In this document: piece by piece, positions 16,828-25,752 of the stretch
Position numbering within the stretch: the first letter of the stretch is position 1
Layout of the letters: each line of letters starts with the position of its first letter
From: Pedobacter insulae
GTDB lineage: Bacteria > Bacteroidota > Bacteroidia > Sphingobacteriales > Sphingobacteriaceae
DNA: 64,000 nt
NCBI RefSeq assembly: GCF_900113525.1
Contig: NZ_FOPP01000008.1
Coordinates: forward strand, 62,001-126,000
Direction of reading: 5' to 3'
Notes under the pieces: generated by a model
The model's input: the letters and a program-made list of their open reading frames with translations, nothing else
What the model was told of the DNA's origin: nothing
The model's database searches: none
Translations under genes and position numbers: made by a program

Positions 16828-19125
16828 ATGATGAAGAAAGTGCGCCTTATATTCGCGATATTATTAATTAATTTTGTTAATCCTTTATTTGCGAGCAACC
16901 TTGCAGAAATTAAGGGAAAAGTAATCGACGCCACCACAAATGAACCGCTAAGTGGGGCTACCATTTATATTGCTGATTTAAAAGCAACCACTATTAGTAA
17001 CGCCAATGGGGAATTTTTAATAAAAAACCTTCCTTCAAAGGGGAAATTCCTAATAGAGGTGCGTTATGTTGGTTATAAAACAATTTCTCAGTTGATAGAT
17101 CTAACAGATGCTCAGAGTTTGAAATTCTCACTCCAGCAAGCGGTTATTGAAAGTGCCGAAGTGGTTATTACAGGTACTCCTTTTAGCTCAAATAATAAAA
17201 CCAATAGTCTGGCAGTTGTGTCTGTTAACCGCGAAAAATTAACGCAAGCGGGAGGCACAAATTTAATAGATGCAATTTCAAAAGTACCTGGTATCTCTCA
17301 AGTTACCACCGGTGGAGCAATCTCTAAGCCAACTATCAGAGGCTTAGGATATAATCGTGTGCTAACAATTATTGATGGTGCCAGAGAAGAAGCCCAGCAA
17401 TGGGGTGATGAGCATGGGGTAGAAGTAGATCAATTTTCGGCAGCACGAATAGAGATTTTAAAAGGACCTGCAAGTTTATTATACGGGTCGGATGCGCTAG
17501 GTGGTGTAATCAATATCATTGAAGATTTTGTTCCTGCGGAGGGCGATTTTAATGGAAATTTTACAACCAATTACGCCACAAACAATGGCTTGTCTGCCTC
17601 TTCCTTAATGATGCAGGGCAATACAGATGGTTTGGTGTATCGCGGAAGGGTATCATATAAAAACGCTTATGGGTTTGGTTACGCAGGTAAAACAGTTCCC
17701 AATGCTGGTTTTAATGAGACAAATGCCAGTGGAATGATCGGCTTAAATAAAGCATGGGGTTATACCCACTTAAATTTATCTAGGTTTAACACAAATATCG
17801 GATTAGTAGAAGAGGGCCCGGATGATGACGGAAATTTTACCGATGAAGATGGAAATCTGATCACTAAGCATGATGCCCGAAACCGGAAACTTGTTCTTCC
17901 TTATCAAAATATTAACCATTACCGAGCCGTGCTAAGTAGTAATGTTTTGTTGGGTGGGGGACAATTAAAAAGCAATTTTGCATTTCAGAAGAATATCCGT
18001 AAGGAGTTTGAAGAAAGTAAAGATGCTCCAGGTTTGCACCTCAACCTCAATTCATATACCTATGATGTGAAGTATTCGTTCGCTAATAAAGGCGTGTGGG
18101 AGCCAACTATTGGTTTACAAGGTATGTACCAGGATAACGTGAATAATGGCGATGAATATCTTATACCTGATTATAACAGCAACAACATAGGTTTTTTTGG
18201 TTATCTGAAACGTAATTTTACAAAAGGTGCGGTTAACTTCGGCTTGCGTTATGATTATAAAACAGTAACGGGAAAAGATTTAACAGAAGATGGGGAACAA
18301 GTCTTCAAGCCTTTTGAAAATAATTTCTCAAATGTCTCTGGTTCGATCGGAATTTCATACGAAGTAGCCAAAGACCTGGTATTTAGGGCAAATGCAGGTT
18401 CAGGCTTTAGAGCGCCAAACATTGCAGAACTAGGGGCTAATGGCAGACATGAAGGGACTTTTAGATACGAAATTGGAAACAGTAACCTAAAGCAAGAAAC
18501 CAGTGCACAATTTGATTTAGGCTTAGAATACACAGCCGAACATATCACCTTTGGGTTAAATGCATACAGTAATCGTATTTATAATTATATATATCCCGGT
18601 AATTTTAATAACGAGACCACACCTTTTACTGACGAAGACGGCATAAGCACCAGCCTACCCGTTTATCGTTTTGTGCAAACGGACGCCGATTTAGTTGGTG
18701 GTGAGGCTTCGGTTGATTTTCACCTGATCAAAGCTATTCACTTTGAAAATACCTTTGCTTATGTAAAAGGAACAAATCGGGCGAATGATTTACCCTTGCC
18801 TTTTATTCCTGCAGCAAGTTTAAACAACGAAATACGTTTTGAACCTACGCTTAAAGGATTACACGATAGCTTTTTCAAAATCGGACTAACTAACGTTTTC
18901 AAACAAAGCCGTTTCGACAGCTTTGAAACCCAGACTAATGGATATACATTATTAGACGTAGGGGTAGGCACTTCGTTCAAAGTTAAAAAAGGTAAAATTA
19001 ATGTTTGGGTAACTGGTCAGAACTTAACCGATAAGCTTTATTTTAATCATTTAAGCAGATATAAGCCGGAAGGGATTTATAATCAAGGCCGAAATATGAG
19101 TTTCGGAATCAGCGTGCCGCTTTAG
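16828..19125 (+). CDS. TonB-dependent receptor (siderophore/metal type)
   Basis: A 765-residue outer-membrane receptor. Signal peptide about 1-22, a carboxypeptidase-regulatory-like domain (about 27-110), a plug with VPGISQVTTGGAISKPTIRGLGYNRVLTIIDG-type features and the EILKGPASLLYGSDALGGVINI end, then a 22-strand barrel ending GISVPL. This is the classical ligand-gated channel type for siderophores, heme, cobalamin or metal complexes and not the SusC type. It follows the small His/Cys-rich gene on the same strand, which hints at a metal or metal-complex substrate. Confidence 0.92.
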   Translation: MMKKVRLIFAILLINFVNPLFASNLAEIKGKVIDATTNEPLSGATIYIADLKATTISNANGEFLIKNLPSKGKFLIEVRYVGYKTISQLIDLTDAQSLKFSLQQAVIESAEVVITGTPFSSNNKTNSLAVVSVNREKLTQAGGTNLIDAISKVPGISQVTTGGAISKPTIRGLGYNRVLTIIDGAREEAQQWGDEHGVEVDQFSAARIEILKGPASLLYGSDALGGVINIIEDFVPAEGDFNGNFTTNYATNNGLSASSLMMQGNTDGLVYRGRVSYKNAYGFGYAGKTVPNAGFNETNASGMIGLNKAWGYTHLNLSRFNTNIGLVEEGPDDDGNFTDEDGNLITKHDARNRKLVLPYQNINHYRAVLSSNVLLGGGQLKSNFAFQKNIRKEFEESKDAPGLHLNLNSYTYDVKYSFANKGVWEPTIGLQGMYQDNVNNGDEYLIPDYNSNNIGFFGYLKRNFTKGAVNFGLRYDYKTVTGKDLTEDGEQVFKPFENNFSNVSGSIGISYEVAKDLVFRANAGSGFRAPNIAELGANGRHEGTFRYEIGNSNLKQETSAQFDLGLEYTAEHITFGLNAYSNRIYNYIYPGNFNNETTPFTDEDGISTSLPVYRFVQTDADLVGGEASVDFHLIKAIHFENTFAYVKGTNRANDLPLPFIPAASLNNEIRFEPTLKGLHDSFFKIGLTNVFKQSRFDSFETQTNGYTLLDVGVGTSFKVKKGKINVWVTGQNLTDKLYFNHLSRYKPEGIYNQGRNMSFGISVPL

Positions 19126-19154
19126 GTCTGCTGATCTTTAGCTCACCTGAATCT

Positions 19155-19250
19155 AGCTCGTCATTGCGAGGTAAGAAGCAATCTTTAAAGCGCAACGCTA
19201 GATGGAGGTTGCTTCGCTTCATGCGCCGCAACATCTTGCAATGACGAGCT
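19155..19250. repeat. REP-like palindromic repeat (CGTCATTGCGAGG family)
   Basis: Arms AGCTCGTCATTGC (19155-19167) and GCAATGACGAGCT (19238-19250) pair perfectly over 13 bp; inside them are GAAGCAATCT and GGTTGCTTC, which partly pair. The same core (TTCGTACCTCGCAATGAC) recurs at 52305-52350. A second low-complexity run, AACCCTCAACCT, follows at about 19276-19287 and resembles the insertion in hisS. Confidence 0.8.
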
Positions 19251-19322
19251 TATTGTTTTCTTTACGAGGCACCTAACCCTCAACCTCAATTCCACCTTTT
19301 TAAATCTTTTTTTACAAAAAAT

Positions 19323-19353
19323 TTGGTAGTTACAAAATATCGTCATACTTTAG
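19323..19353 (+). promoter_or_regulatory. Promoter of the GntR/ABC operon
   Basis: TTG at 19323-19325, a 20-nt spacer and TACTTTAG at 19346-19353 (7 of 8 matches counting the free positions of TAnnTTTG). A GntR-type dyad begins immediately after the -7 element. Confidence 0.6.
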
Positions 19354-19373
19354 TGTATTATTTAACTAATACA
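19354..19373. promoter_or_regulatory. Candidate GntR (YtrA-type) operator
   Basis: Inverted repeat TGTATTA (19354-19360), 6-nt spacer, TAATACA (19367-19373). It covers the expected transcription start and ends 7 nt before the first ATG of the operon. Binding by the operon's own GntR protein would block initiation. Confidence 0.6.
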
Positions 19374-19380
19374 GTGGAGT

Positions 19381-20208
19381 ATGATTAAAATTAACAACCT
19401 AAATTTTGGTTACAGCAAAGGCAAACTGTTGTTCAAAAATATGAGCATGCAATTAAGTGCAGGTCATATTTATGGCTTACTGGGAAAAAACGGCGCTGGT
19501 AAATCGAGTTTATTAAAAAACCTGGCGGGACTAGTGTACGCGCAAAGCGGAACTATGGATGTAATGGGTTATGATCCAGCTAAGAGACAACCTGCTTTGT
19601 TACAACAAATTTGTTTTATACCGGAAGAATTTTATCTTCCCTCGGTTAAAATTGATGCTTTTGTAAAAGCGAATGCAGCCTTCTATCCAGATTTTGACCA
19701 TGCTTATTTTACAGCCCTACTGGCTGAGTTTGACATTCCGGTTACTCAGAAATTGATTAACATGAGCTACGGCCAGAAGAAGAAGGTGATCATTGCATTT
19801 GGCTTAGCAACACAAGCTAAATTAGTCATCATGGATGAGCCAACCAACGGATTGGACATCCCTTCAAAAGCACAATTCCGCAAAATTATGGCTTCAGTTT
19901 TAACTGAGGATCGCTGCATTATTATTTCAACCCACCAAGTTAGGGATTTGGATAATTTGATAGATACGGTAATTATGCTCGACGAAAGTAGCATTGCGTT
20001 AAAAGCATCGGTTGAAGAAATTACCAATAAACTATGTTTTAAACGAGTTAAAGAACTTGATGAAACGGTAATTTATTCAGAACCATCGTTAGCAGGTTTT
20101 AATGCCGTTCTGCAAAACTATCATCAGGAAGATAGTAAACTTGATATCGAATTGCTATTTAATGCAGTGCTCGCTGAAAAAAATAAATTGAAACCAATTT
20201 TTAACTAA
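19381..20208 (+). CDS. ABC transporter ATP-binding protein (YtrB-like)
   Basis: A 275-residue ATPase subunit. Walker A GKNGAGKS (35-42), the degenerate signature MSYGQ (128-132), Walker B with DE at 152-153 in LVIMDEPTNGLD and the switch histidine in ISTHQ are present, so it should hydrolyse ATP. It is the first gene of an operon with a membrane protein, a GntR regulator and a GIN-domain protein. This layout is like the Bacillus ytr operon, which responds to cell-envelope stress; extending that role here is inference. Confidence 0.92.
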   Translation: MIKINNLNFGYSKGKLLFKNMSMQLSAGHIYGLLGKNGAGKSSLLKNLAGLVYAQSGTMDVMGYDPAKRQPALLQQICFIPEEFYLPSVKIDAFVKANAAFYPDFDHAYFTALLAEFDIPVTQKLINMSYGQKKKVIIAFGLATQAKLVIMDEPTNGLDIPSKAQFRKIMASVLTEDRCIIISTHQVRDLDNLIDTVIMLDESSIALKASVEEITNKLCFKRVKELDETVIYSEPSLAGFNAVLQNYHQEDSKLDIELLFNAVLAEKNKLKPIFN

Positions 20209-20221
20209 ATCTTAAACGGAC

Positions 20222-21034
20222 ATGAACAATACATTTAGCATACATCGGTTTAGTCTTTTGTTGAAGAGACAATGGTTAGAATTCGGAAAGATTTACCTCA
20301 TTACCTTGGCGGTTGTACTTGGTGTTATCATCACCTTTTATGGTTTCGCTACATGGAGTACTATCGCTGAAAATTATCCATTTTCTGAAAGATTATTGCA
20401 TTTTAGAGAGCCATTATTTTTAATATTTGGGTTCTTATTTATTACAGTTATTGCAAGTAGCTATTTTGCGCATTTGGGCCAAAAACCGAAGGCAATTATA
20501 GATTTAATGATACCGGCATCGACATTTGAGAAGTTTTTAACAGGTATTCTTTTTACGGCGGTATTAAGCACCATAAGTTTCTTGGTCATATTTTACTTAA
20601 CAGATCTAGCTTTTGTGAGTAAGCTCAGAAGCATGTATCATAGTACATCACCAGTTAGCGCTGAAGAGTCAACTCATGCGGTTGATAGTATTCGGTATTT
20701 CTTTAGCAAGAATAACCCGGGAGAGTTTAAATCGATATTTGTTTTGACTCCATTTTTTGTGACGAGTTTATTCTTATTGGGTTCTATTTACTTCAATCGC
20801 TTTCATTACATTAAAACAGCTATTTCATTGATGATTTTCTCAGGAATTTGGACTTTTATTATTGTGAAAGCGGGACAAGCATTATTTGAAGGAAGAATTT
20901 CGGTTAATCATGGTAATGGTAATATGGATGATCGGAAATTTTGGGTAGAGTTAGCCGTTTTCTCGCTCATGTTACTGCTAACAGCAATTGTATGGAGCAT
21001 TACTTATGTACGCTTAAAAGAAAAAGAGGTTTAA
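20222..21034 (+). CDS. ABC transporter permease-like membrane protein
   Basis: A 270-residue integral membrane protein with about six predicted helices (for example residues 20-45, 62-85, 105-125, 175-190, 195-215, 235-260). It has no strong family signature but begins 13 nt after the ATPase stop and is surely its membrane partner. The N-terminal FSIHRFSLLLKRQWLEFGK is typical of Bacteroidota permeases of this type. Substrate unknown. Confidence 0.75.
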   Translation: MNNTFSIHRFSLLLKRQWLEFGKIYLITLAVVLGVIITFYGFATWSTIAENYPFSERLLHFREPLFLIFGFLFITVIASSYFAHLGQKPKAIIDLMIPASTFEKFLTGILFTAVLSTISFLVIFYLTDLAFVSKLRSMYHSTSPVSAEESTHAVDSIRYFFSKNNPGEFKSIFVLTPFFVTSLFLLGSIYFNRFHYIKTAISLMIFSGIWTFIIVKAGQALFEGRISVNHGNGNMDDRKFWVELAVFSLMLLLTAIVWSITYVRLKEKEV

Positions 21035-21052
21035 ACTTTAATTGGTATAGAT

Positions 21053-21427
21053 ATGGAATTCAGAGATAATAAGGCAATATACCTTCAAATCGCAGAATAT
21101 GTTTGTGAACATATTCTTCTAGAAAAATGGAAAGTGGATGAGAAAGTGCCGTCAGTAAGAGAGCTAGCCGTTGAACTTGAAGTTAACCCAAACACGGTAA
21201 TGCGCACCTATGATTTACTGCAGAATAGAAATATAATTAATAATAAAAGAGGAGTAGGATTTTTTGTGTCCGATGAAGCGTTAGCCAATGTGAAAAGCTA
21301 CCGCAAAACACAATTCATGGATGAAGAACTTCCAGTAGTTTTTAGAAATGTTTACCTGTTAAATATTGGGTTTGATGAACTGGAAACCCGTTACAACTCT
21401 TTTGTTAAAGAAACTTTTAATCCTTAA
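21053..21427 (+). CDS. GntR family regulator, YtrA subfamily
   Basis: A 124-residue regulator. Residues 5-72 are a GntR winged helix (AIYLQIAEYVCEHILLEKW, then KVPSVRELAVELEVNPNTVMRTY and GVGFFVS for the wing). The C-terminal part is short, with only about 50 residues, which is the hallmark of the YtrA subfamily. It is third in the ABC operon and is the likely ligand of the dyad at 19354-19373. Confidence 0.9.
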   Translation: MEFRDNKAIYLQIAEYVCEHILLEKWKVDEKVPSVRELAVELEVNPNTVMRTYDLLQNRNIINNKRGVGFFVSDEALANVKSYRKTQFMDEELPVVFRNVYLLNIGFDELETRYNSFVKETFNP

Positions 21428-21431
21428 AGAC

Positions 21432-22304
21432 ATGAAATTAAGTAATAAATTATTAATCGCTTTTGCATCATCATTGATCTTAATCCCTCTTTTAGGGATG
21501 GTAATTGTGTCGAGAGTAAATTACAGGGTTGGAGAAAGAGGCGATAAATTAGATGTCGTGTATGACAACAATTCCTTTAAATCTCCAGATCCGGGAATGA
21601 CGGCCAGTAGTGTGACAGCATTTTCATCAGTTGAAATATTAAACGGACAGGATTATCGAATCAATATCCGCTTAGTTGCCGACGATGCATATGGAGTAAA
21701 AGTGCCTGCCGAAATAAAAGATATGATTAGCTTTAAAGTGGAGGCAAACGGCAAATTAAGCATTGATGTGAAGCCGAAAGAAGAAAAGAATAGAAATCGT
21801 TATGCCACAATTATCGTCTACGCACCAAATATCAAAACTTTAACAGTTGCAAAAGCAGAAACATTAATTTTAACGGTATCGCAAGATTCTTTAAATGTAA
21901 TTGGGGATAAGATTGAGAAAATTGAATTCGGCTCTGCGAAAGACACTAAACATATTAGCATCTCTGCAAATGACGTTCAAGTAATCTCGGTTTTCAACGA
22001 AGTGATTAATTCGTTAACAGTGGATGCGAAAAATACTTCTTTTAGCAGCGAAAAGTCTTCTTATGGTAATCTATCCGTTACCTCGACTGGGGGAAAGGAG
22101 ATTGCTATTACTGGTGGTACAGATGGCGACCGAGAAGATGATAAAAGCTATAAGATTGAACATTTAATGTTAAATACTATGGGAAGCCCACAGGCGAAGG
22201 TTACTGTTTCTGATGTTATGGTAAGCAATTGTTCTGGTAGTTTAGCGGATCAAAATATAGTGGAAATGCCAGTTGTTAATTTGAAACAATTACTAAAAAA
22301 ATAA
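21432..22304 (+). CDS. GIN/DUF2807-type beta-helical membrane-anchored protein
   Basis: I start this at the ATG at 21432 (MKLSNKLLIAFASSLILIP), just after the GntR stop, giving 290 residues; a longer in-frame start overlaps GntR and adds unlikely residues. An N-terminal signal or anchor helix is followed by repeated short beta strands (IEILNG-like start, LSIDVKPKEEKNRNRY, IIVYAPNIKTLTVAKAETL), the pattern of head GIN domain / DUF2807 proteins, thought to be surface or periplasmic beta-helices. It is the last gene of the GntR/ABC operon. Confidence 0.7.
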   Translation: MKLSNKLLIAFASSLILIPLLGMVIVSRVNYRVGERGDKLDVVYDNNSFKSPDPGMTASSVTAFSSVEILNGQDYRINIRLVADDAYGVKVPAEIKDMISFKVEANGKLSIDVKPKEEKNRNRYATIIVYAPNIKTLTVAKAETLILTVSQDSLNVIGDKIEKIEFGSAKDTKHISISANDVQVISVFNEVINSLTVDAKNTSFSSEKSSYGNLSVTSTGGKEIAITGGTDGDREDDKSYKIEHLMLNTMGSPQAKVTVSDVMVSNCSGSLADQNIVEMPVVNLKQLLKK

Positions 22305-22313
22305 TATTGCATT

Positions 22314-22341
22314 GACTTACGAAGTTCCGATTTCGTAAGTC
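22314..22341 (+). terminator. Hairpin at the end of the GntR/ABC operon
   Basis: GACTTACGAA (22314-22323) pairs perfectly with TTCGTAAGTC (22332-22341) around an 8-nt loop, 10 nt after the stop. The T-run after it is weak (TTAAAAATTT), so it may end transcription inefficiently or protect the 3' end. Confidence 0.55.
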
Positions 22342-22460
22342 TTAAAAATTTAAAAACTATGATATTTTTAATCATAATAGTGTTAGCATTTCGCTGGTTA
22401 ATAGGCTAAACTAACACAAAACGGCGTAGCTATTTGTTAATGTAAGCTAACGATGTAGCT

Positions 22461-23450
22461 ATGCCTAAATTTCTTTATCCTTTTTTCATCTATCTGATCT
22501 CATTAAGTTTTAACCTTAGTGCACAACAGCAAGATACGCTATCAATTACTTTAGAAAGCGTTAAGTACGCTTATCCTATCGCCTATAAGGATATCAGAAT
22601 TGAGGGACAGGACATTACCATGGCTTATATGGACATTGTCCCAGTGTCAAAGTCGACAGGCAGAACGGTAATGTTATTTCATGGGAAGAACTTCGGCGGA
22701 TATTATTGGACGAATGTCATACAAGCGCTGAGTAATGCGGGCTTCAGGGTGATTGTTCCAGATCAAATCGGCTTTGGTAAATCAACAAAAGCTTTCATCC
22801 ACTATAGTTTCCACCAACTGGCCGAATGGAATAAGGAGCTGCTGGATTCCTTAAACGTCAAAAGAGCTATTGTTCTGGGGCACTCTATGGGCGGAATGCT
22901 GGCTACACGCTTTGCTTTGCGTTATCCAGATAGGACCGAGAAACTTTTATTAGAAAATCCAATTGGTTTAGAAGACTATAAAACCTTTGTTCCGTATGTG
23001 AATACAGAAAAACAGTACGAAACTGAATTGAAAGCTACAGCGCAAAGCATCAAAGCCTACTATCGAAACTCATATTTCACCCTTTGGAAAGCCGAATATG
23101 ATGAATTGGTTCGTATTGCCGGCGGAGTTACCCTAAGTCCCGATTATCCGCGGTGGGCAAAAGTAGCTGCGATGACATTTACAATGATTTATGAGCAACC
23201 TGTAGTTTATGAGTTCGGAAATCTCGAAGTGCCTACGGTGCTTTTTATCGGCAAGGAAGACAAAACAATTGTCGGGAAAGGGCTATTGAGTCCGGCTGTG
23301 CAGGCACAACACGGACAGTACAAATTATTAGGCAAACAAACCGCGGCAAAAATACCCGGAGCGAAATTGATTGAATTCGATGGGGTAGGGCACATCCCAC
23401 ACCTCGAGGCCCCAACCGAGTTTTTGATTGCCCTGTTGGGAAGCCTTTAA
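22461..23450 (+). CDS. Secreted alpha/beta hydrolase
   Basis: A 329-residue hydrolase with a signal peptide (about 1-21). The oxyanion region HGKNFGG (74-80), nucleophile elbow GHSMGG with S142, acid D268 (GKEDKTI) and H311 (GVGHIPHLE) form a complete triad. It resembles bacterial esterase or haloalkane dehalogenase-like enzymes, but the acid position and nucleophile Ser point to an esterase, lipase or peptidase. It stands alone between two other units. Confidence 0.92.
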   Translation: MPKFLYPFFIYLISLSFNLSAQQQDTLSITLESVKYAYPIAYKDIRIEGQDITMAYMDIVPVSKSTGRTVMLFHGKNFGGYYWTNVIQALSNAGFRVIVPDQIGFGKSTKAFIHYSFHQLAEWNKELLDSLNVKRAIVLGHSMGGMLATRFALRYPDRTEKLLLENPIGLEDYKTFVPYVNTEKQYETELKATAQSIKAYYRNSYFTLWKAEYDELVRIAGGVTLSPDYPRWAKVAAMTFTMIYEQPVVYEFGNLEVPTVLFIGKEDKTIVGKGLLSPAVQAQHGQYKLLGKQTAAKIPGAKLIEFDGVGHIPHLEAPTEFLIALLGSL

Positions 23451-23463
23451 TACAGCGGTTACA

Positions 23464-24477
23464 CTATGACTCCAGTATTTCGAGTTGAGCAATAATATCT
23501 TCCTCGGTGATAGGATAAGCTACCTCATTTATGATGTTTTGATAAACAGCTTCAAATAGGCCCATATAATCGCCTTTTTCTGATGGAGTAATGGTTGTGG
23601 TCCTGCCCCCGTTGTCAGTTACCAAAGTTAACCGACCCGCATCTACCGGATTTTCTATCCCGTAAGCGTCGTCAGTAGGTTTCATTCCTCTCAACAATTG
23701 CTCTTCTTGTACATCGGCATGGTTTTTATTAAAGGACCCCATCATGCCATTCACCACAAATGCATCTTTAATTTCTGCTACCAGCATACTTGCGGTTAAA
23801 AACACATTTAAATCATTCGGGTAACTTAGGTGTATAGTGAAGTAATCGTCTACCTTAGTATGCTCACGGTGTTTCCCCAATACTTTATGGAATTTTTCCG
23901 GCTTCCCAAATAAATTAATAGCTTGATCTAACAAATGGGGTCCTAAATCATATGATAAACCGCTTGCTTCATATGGTTCTTCCTTAAAGTATTTTGGGCC
24001 AATTTCGTTTCGATATCGATCATAACGAAAATGTACTTCGACTAACTTTCCCAATTTTCCACTTTCAATTACTTTTTTTACAGCATTGAAGCCACTATCG
24101 TACCTTCTATTCTGATATACCAAGGCTTTCTTTTTTAAACTTTTCGCTAAATCAAAGAGCTCCTTTGCCTGAGAAGATTTTGCCGTAAATGGTTTTTCTA
24201 CCAAGATATGTTTGCCAGCTAATAGCGCTTTTTTAGCATATTCATAATGTGTAAAACTTGGGGTATTGATAATCACCAGGTCTATGGTTTCATCGGCTAT
24301 CAACTCATTAATAGTATTGTAGCTGACAATGGACGGGTAATCCTTTTTTGCCAGCTTATGATTGCGCTCGGTAATGGCATGCAAATTAAAACCAGGATGT
24401 GCATCTACAAAAGGGGCATGAAATACCTTTCCAGACATTCCGAAAGCCAGTAAGCCAGTGTTGATTTTAGTGTTCAT
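23464..24477 (-). CDS. Gfo/Idh/MocA family oxidoreductase
   Basis: A 337-residue NAD(P)-dependent oxidoreductase. The nucleotide-binding start is GLLAFGMSGKVFHAPFV, and the family EKP motif is in HILVEKPFTAK (about residues 92-102). The C-terminal domain has the typical SYDLGPHLLDQAINLFG segment, where H181 or so acts in catalysis. These enzymes act on sugars, inositols or related polyols; this subgroup is close to YdgJ/YhhX-like proteins. Start ATG at 24477 sits 4 nt after a TAGCTTTG -7-like motif, so its mRNA may be leaderless. Confidence 0.92.
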   Translation of the reverse strand: MNTKINTGLLAFGMSGKVFHAPFVDAHPGFNLHAITERNHKLAKKDYPSIVSYNTINELIADETIDLVIINTPSFTHYEYAKKALLAGKHILVEKPFTAKSSQAKELFDLAKSLKKKALVYQNRRYDSGFNAVKKVIESGKLGKLVEVHFRYDRYRNEIGPKYFKEEPYEASGLSYDLGPHLLDQAINLFGKPEKFHKVLGKHREHTKVDDYFTIHLSYPNDLNVFLTASMLVAEIKDAFVVNGMMGSFNKNHADVQEEQLLRGMKPTDDAYGIENPVDAGRLTLVTDNGGRTTTITPSEKGDYMGLFEAVYQNIINEVAYPITEEDIIAQLEILES

Positions 24478-24543
24478 ATAACAAAGCTAAAAATTTGACT
24501 TATATGTGCGTTAAACTCTTTGTCATAAAAGTATATTTGTAGC

Positions 24544-24888
24544 ATGAAACCAGCAGAAATACATGCCAAGTGGAAATTATTACAGGATAAAATCTCAACT
24601 GAGTTTGATTCCGATACGCCAGATCTAAAAGTAATCCTATTTTTGATTGGTGTGCAAGAACTAGGTAAAGGTCCTGGTAAGTATAGTAAGCGTCAGAAAG
24701 AAGAATTAATGCATATTGCCACTTGTAGGTTATTAAGTGAAATGGGTTTTTACGAATTAGAAGGGCTAGACCAAGATGGATGGCCTCACTGGAAGTTAGT
24801 TAAACCTGTTCCTTCCTATGCCCTCATGGAGCAAGAATTATTACTTAAAGGTTTAGCGATTACTTATTTCGAGGATATTTATTCTTAG
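24544..24888 (+). CDS. Conserved protein of unknown function (114 residues)
   Basis: Not recognised to a named family. It is a small soluble protein, mostly helical, with VILFLIGVQELGKGPGKYSKRQKEELMHIA as its core and a GLDQDGWPHW segment, ending in ITYFEDIYS. It looks like a conserved Bacteroidota hypothetical protein. Its start lies 4 nt after TATATTTG, and it is divergent from the oxidoreductase gene across a 66-nt gap. Followed by a terminator-like hairpin. Confidence 0.75.
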   Translation: MKPAEIHAKWKLLQDKISTEFDSDTPDLKVILFLIGVQELGKGPGKYSKRQKEELMHIATCRLLSEMGFYELEGLDQDGWPHWKLVKPVPSYALMEQELLLKGLAITYFEDIYS

Positions 24889-24895
24889 CTTAACG

Positions 24896-24931
24896 CAAAA
24901 ACCCTGCACAAAATCAATTGTAACAGGGCTT
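24896..24931 (+). terminator. Terminator-like hairpin after the 114-residue protein
   Basis: CCCTG (24902-24906) pairs with CAGGG (24924-24928), with an inner ACAA/TTGT stem; preceded by A-rich and followed by CTTT. It sits between convergent genes and could serve both. Confidence 0.55.
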
Positions 24932-24965
24932 TACGTTTATAAGTAGATAATATAAATTCTTTAGC

Positions 24966-25646
24966 TTACTTTCCTTGAGAAGCAGCTTCTTTTTTTAATT
25001 GGTCATTCGCAACGATTACAATCTCCACTCTTCTATTTTGTGCTCTACCTTCATCTGTTGCATTGTCTCCAATAGGTTCAGCATATCCTTTACCCATAGT
25101 GATTAAACGTGAACTAGGCACACCTTGCGAAACTGCATAAGCTTTTACAGCCGCAGCTCTTCTTTCAGATAAACCCATGTTATACTCTTCAGTACCACGA
25201 CTATCAGTATGACCGATCACTTTAATATCGGTTCCTGGATATTGGTTTAATGAACTTGCTAGGGATTGAATATTTTGCTTAGCCGCATCTTTCAAAGCGG
25301 ATTTATCGAAGTCGAATAAGATACCACTATCGAATTTTACAATGATACCTTCACCTTCCCTTATCACCTCCGCATTAGGGATAGCATTCTGGATCTCTGC
25401 AGCCTGTTTGTCCATTCTTTTTCCGATAAACCCACCAGCTGTACCACCTACGGCCGCGCCAATAATAGCGCCAACAGCAGTATTACCAGCTTTTTTGCCT
25501 ATAATTCCACCAATTACACCACCGGCTGCGGCACCAATACCTGCGCCTTTTTGTGTGTTGGTTAAACTGTCACAACCTTGAAAGGTCATGGCACCTACTG
25601 ATAGAGCGATACTTAGGGTAGCTATTTTGAATTTCGAAGTCATCAT
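24966..25646 (-). CDS. OmpA family lipoprotein with glycine zipper
   Basis: A 226-residue outer-membrane lipoprotein. The lipoprotein signal ends at TFQGC, with C25 as the lipid site. Residues about 33-78 are a glycine-zipper membrane segment (GAGIGAAAGGVIGGIIG and similar repeats). Residues 105-215 are an OmpA-like peptidoglycan-binding domain: IKVIGHTDSRGTEEYN and LSERRAAAVKAY, with the conserved Asp and Arg that bind diaminopimelate. It tethers the outer membrane to the cell wall. Resembles YiaD. Confidence 0.94.
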   Translation of the reverse strand: MMTSKFKIATLSIALSVGAMTFQGCDSLTNTQKGAGIGAAAGGVIGGIIGKKAGNTAVGAIIGAAVGGTAGGFIGKRMDKQAAEIQNAIPNAEVIREGEGIIVKFDSGILFDFDKSALKDAAKQNIQSLASSLNQYPGTDIKVIGHTDSRGTEEYNMGLSERRAAAVKAYAVSQGVPSSRLITMGKGYAEPIGDNATDEGRAQNRRVEIVIVANDQLKKEAASQGK

Positions 25647-25752
25647 GTCATTAAATTTTAGTTTCTATCATCAACTTATTCAAAGCGTATGCCAATATTA
25701 AAGAATCTAAGATTTTAATTGGTAAGTGGTTGAATGGCTTCTGTCTATATTT

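Noticed and set aside
22359..22409. Short hydrophobic frame (16 residues) between the GIN-type gene and the hydrolase
   Set aside because: It has a possible membrane helix but no coupling to neighbours and is too short to support without conservation.
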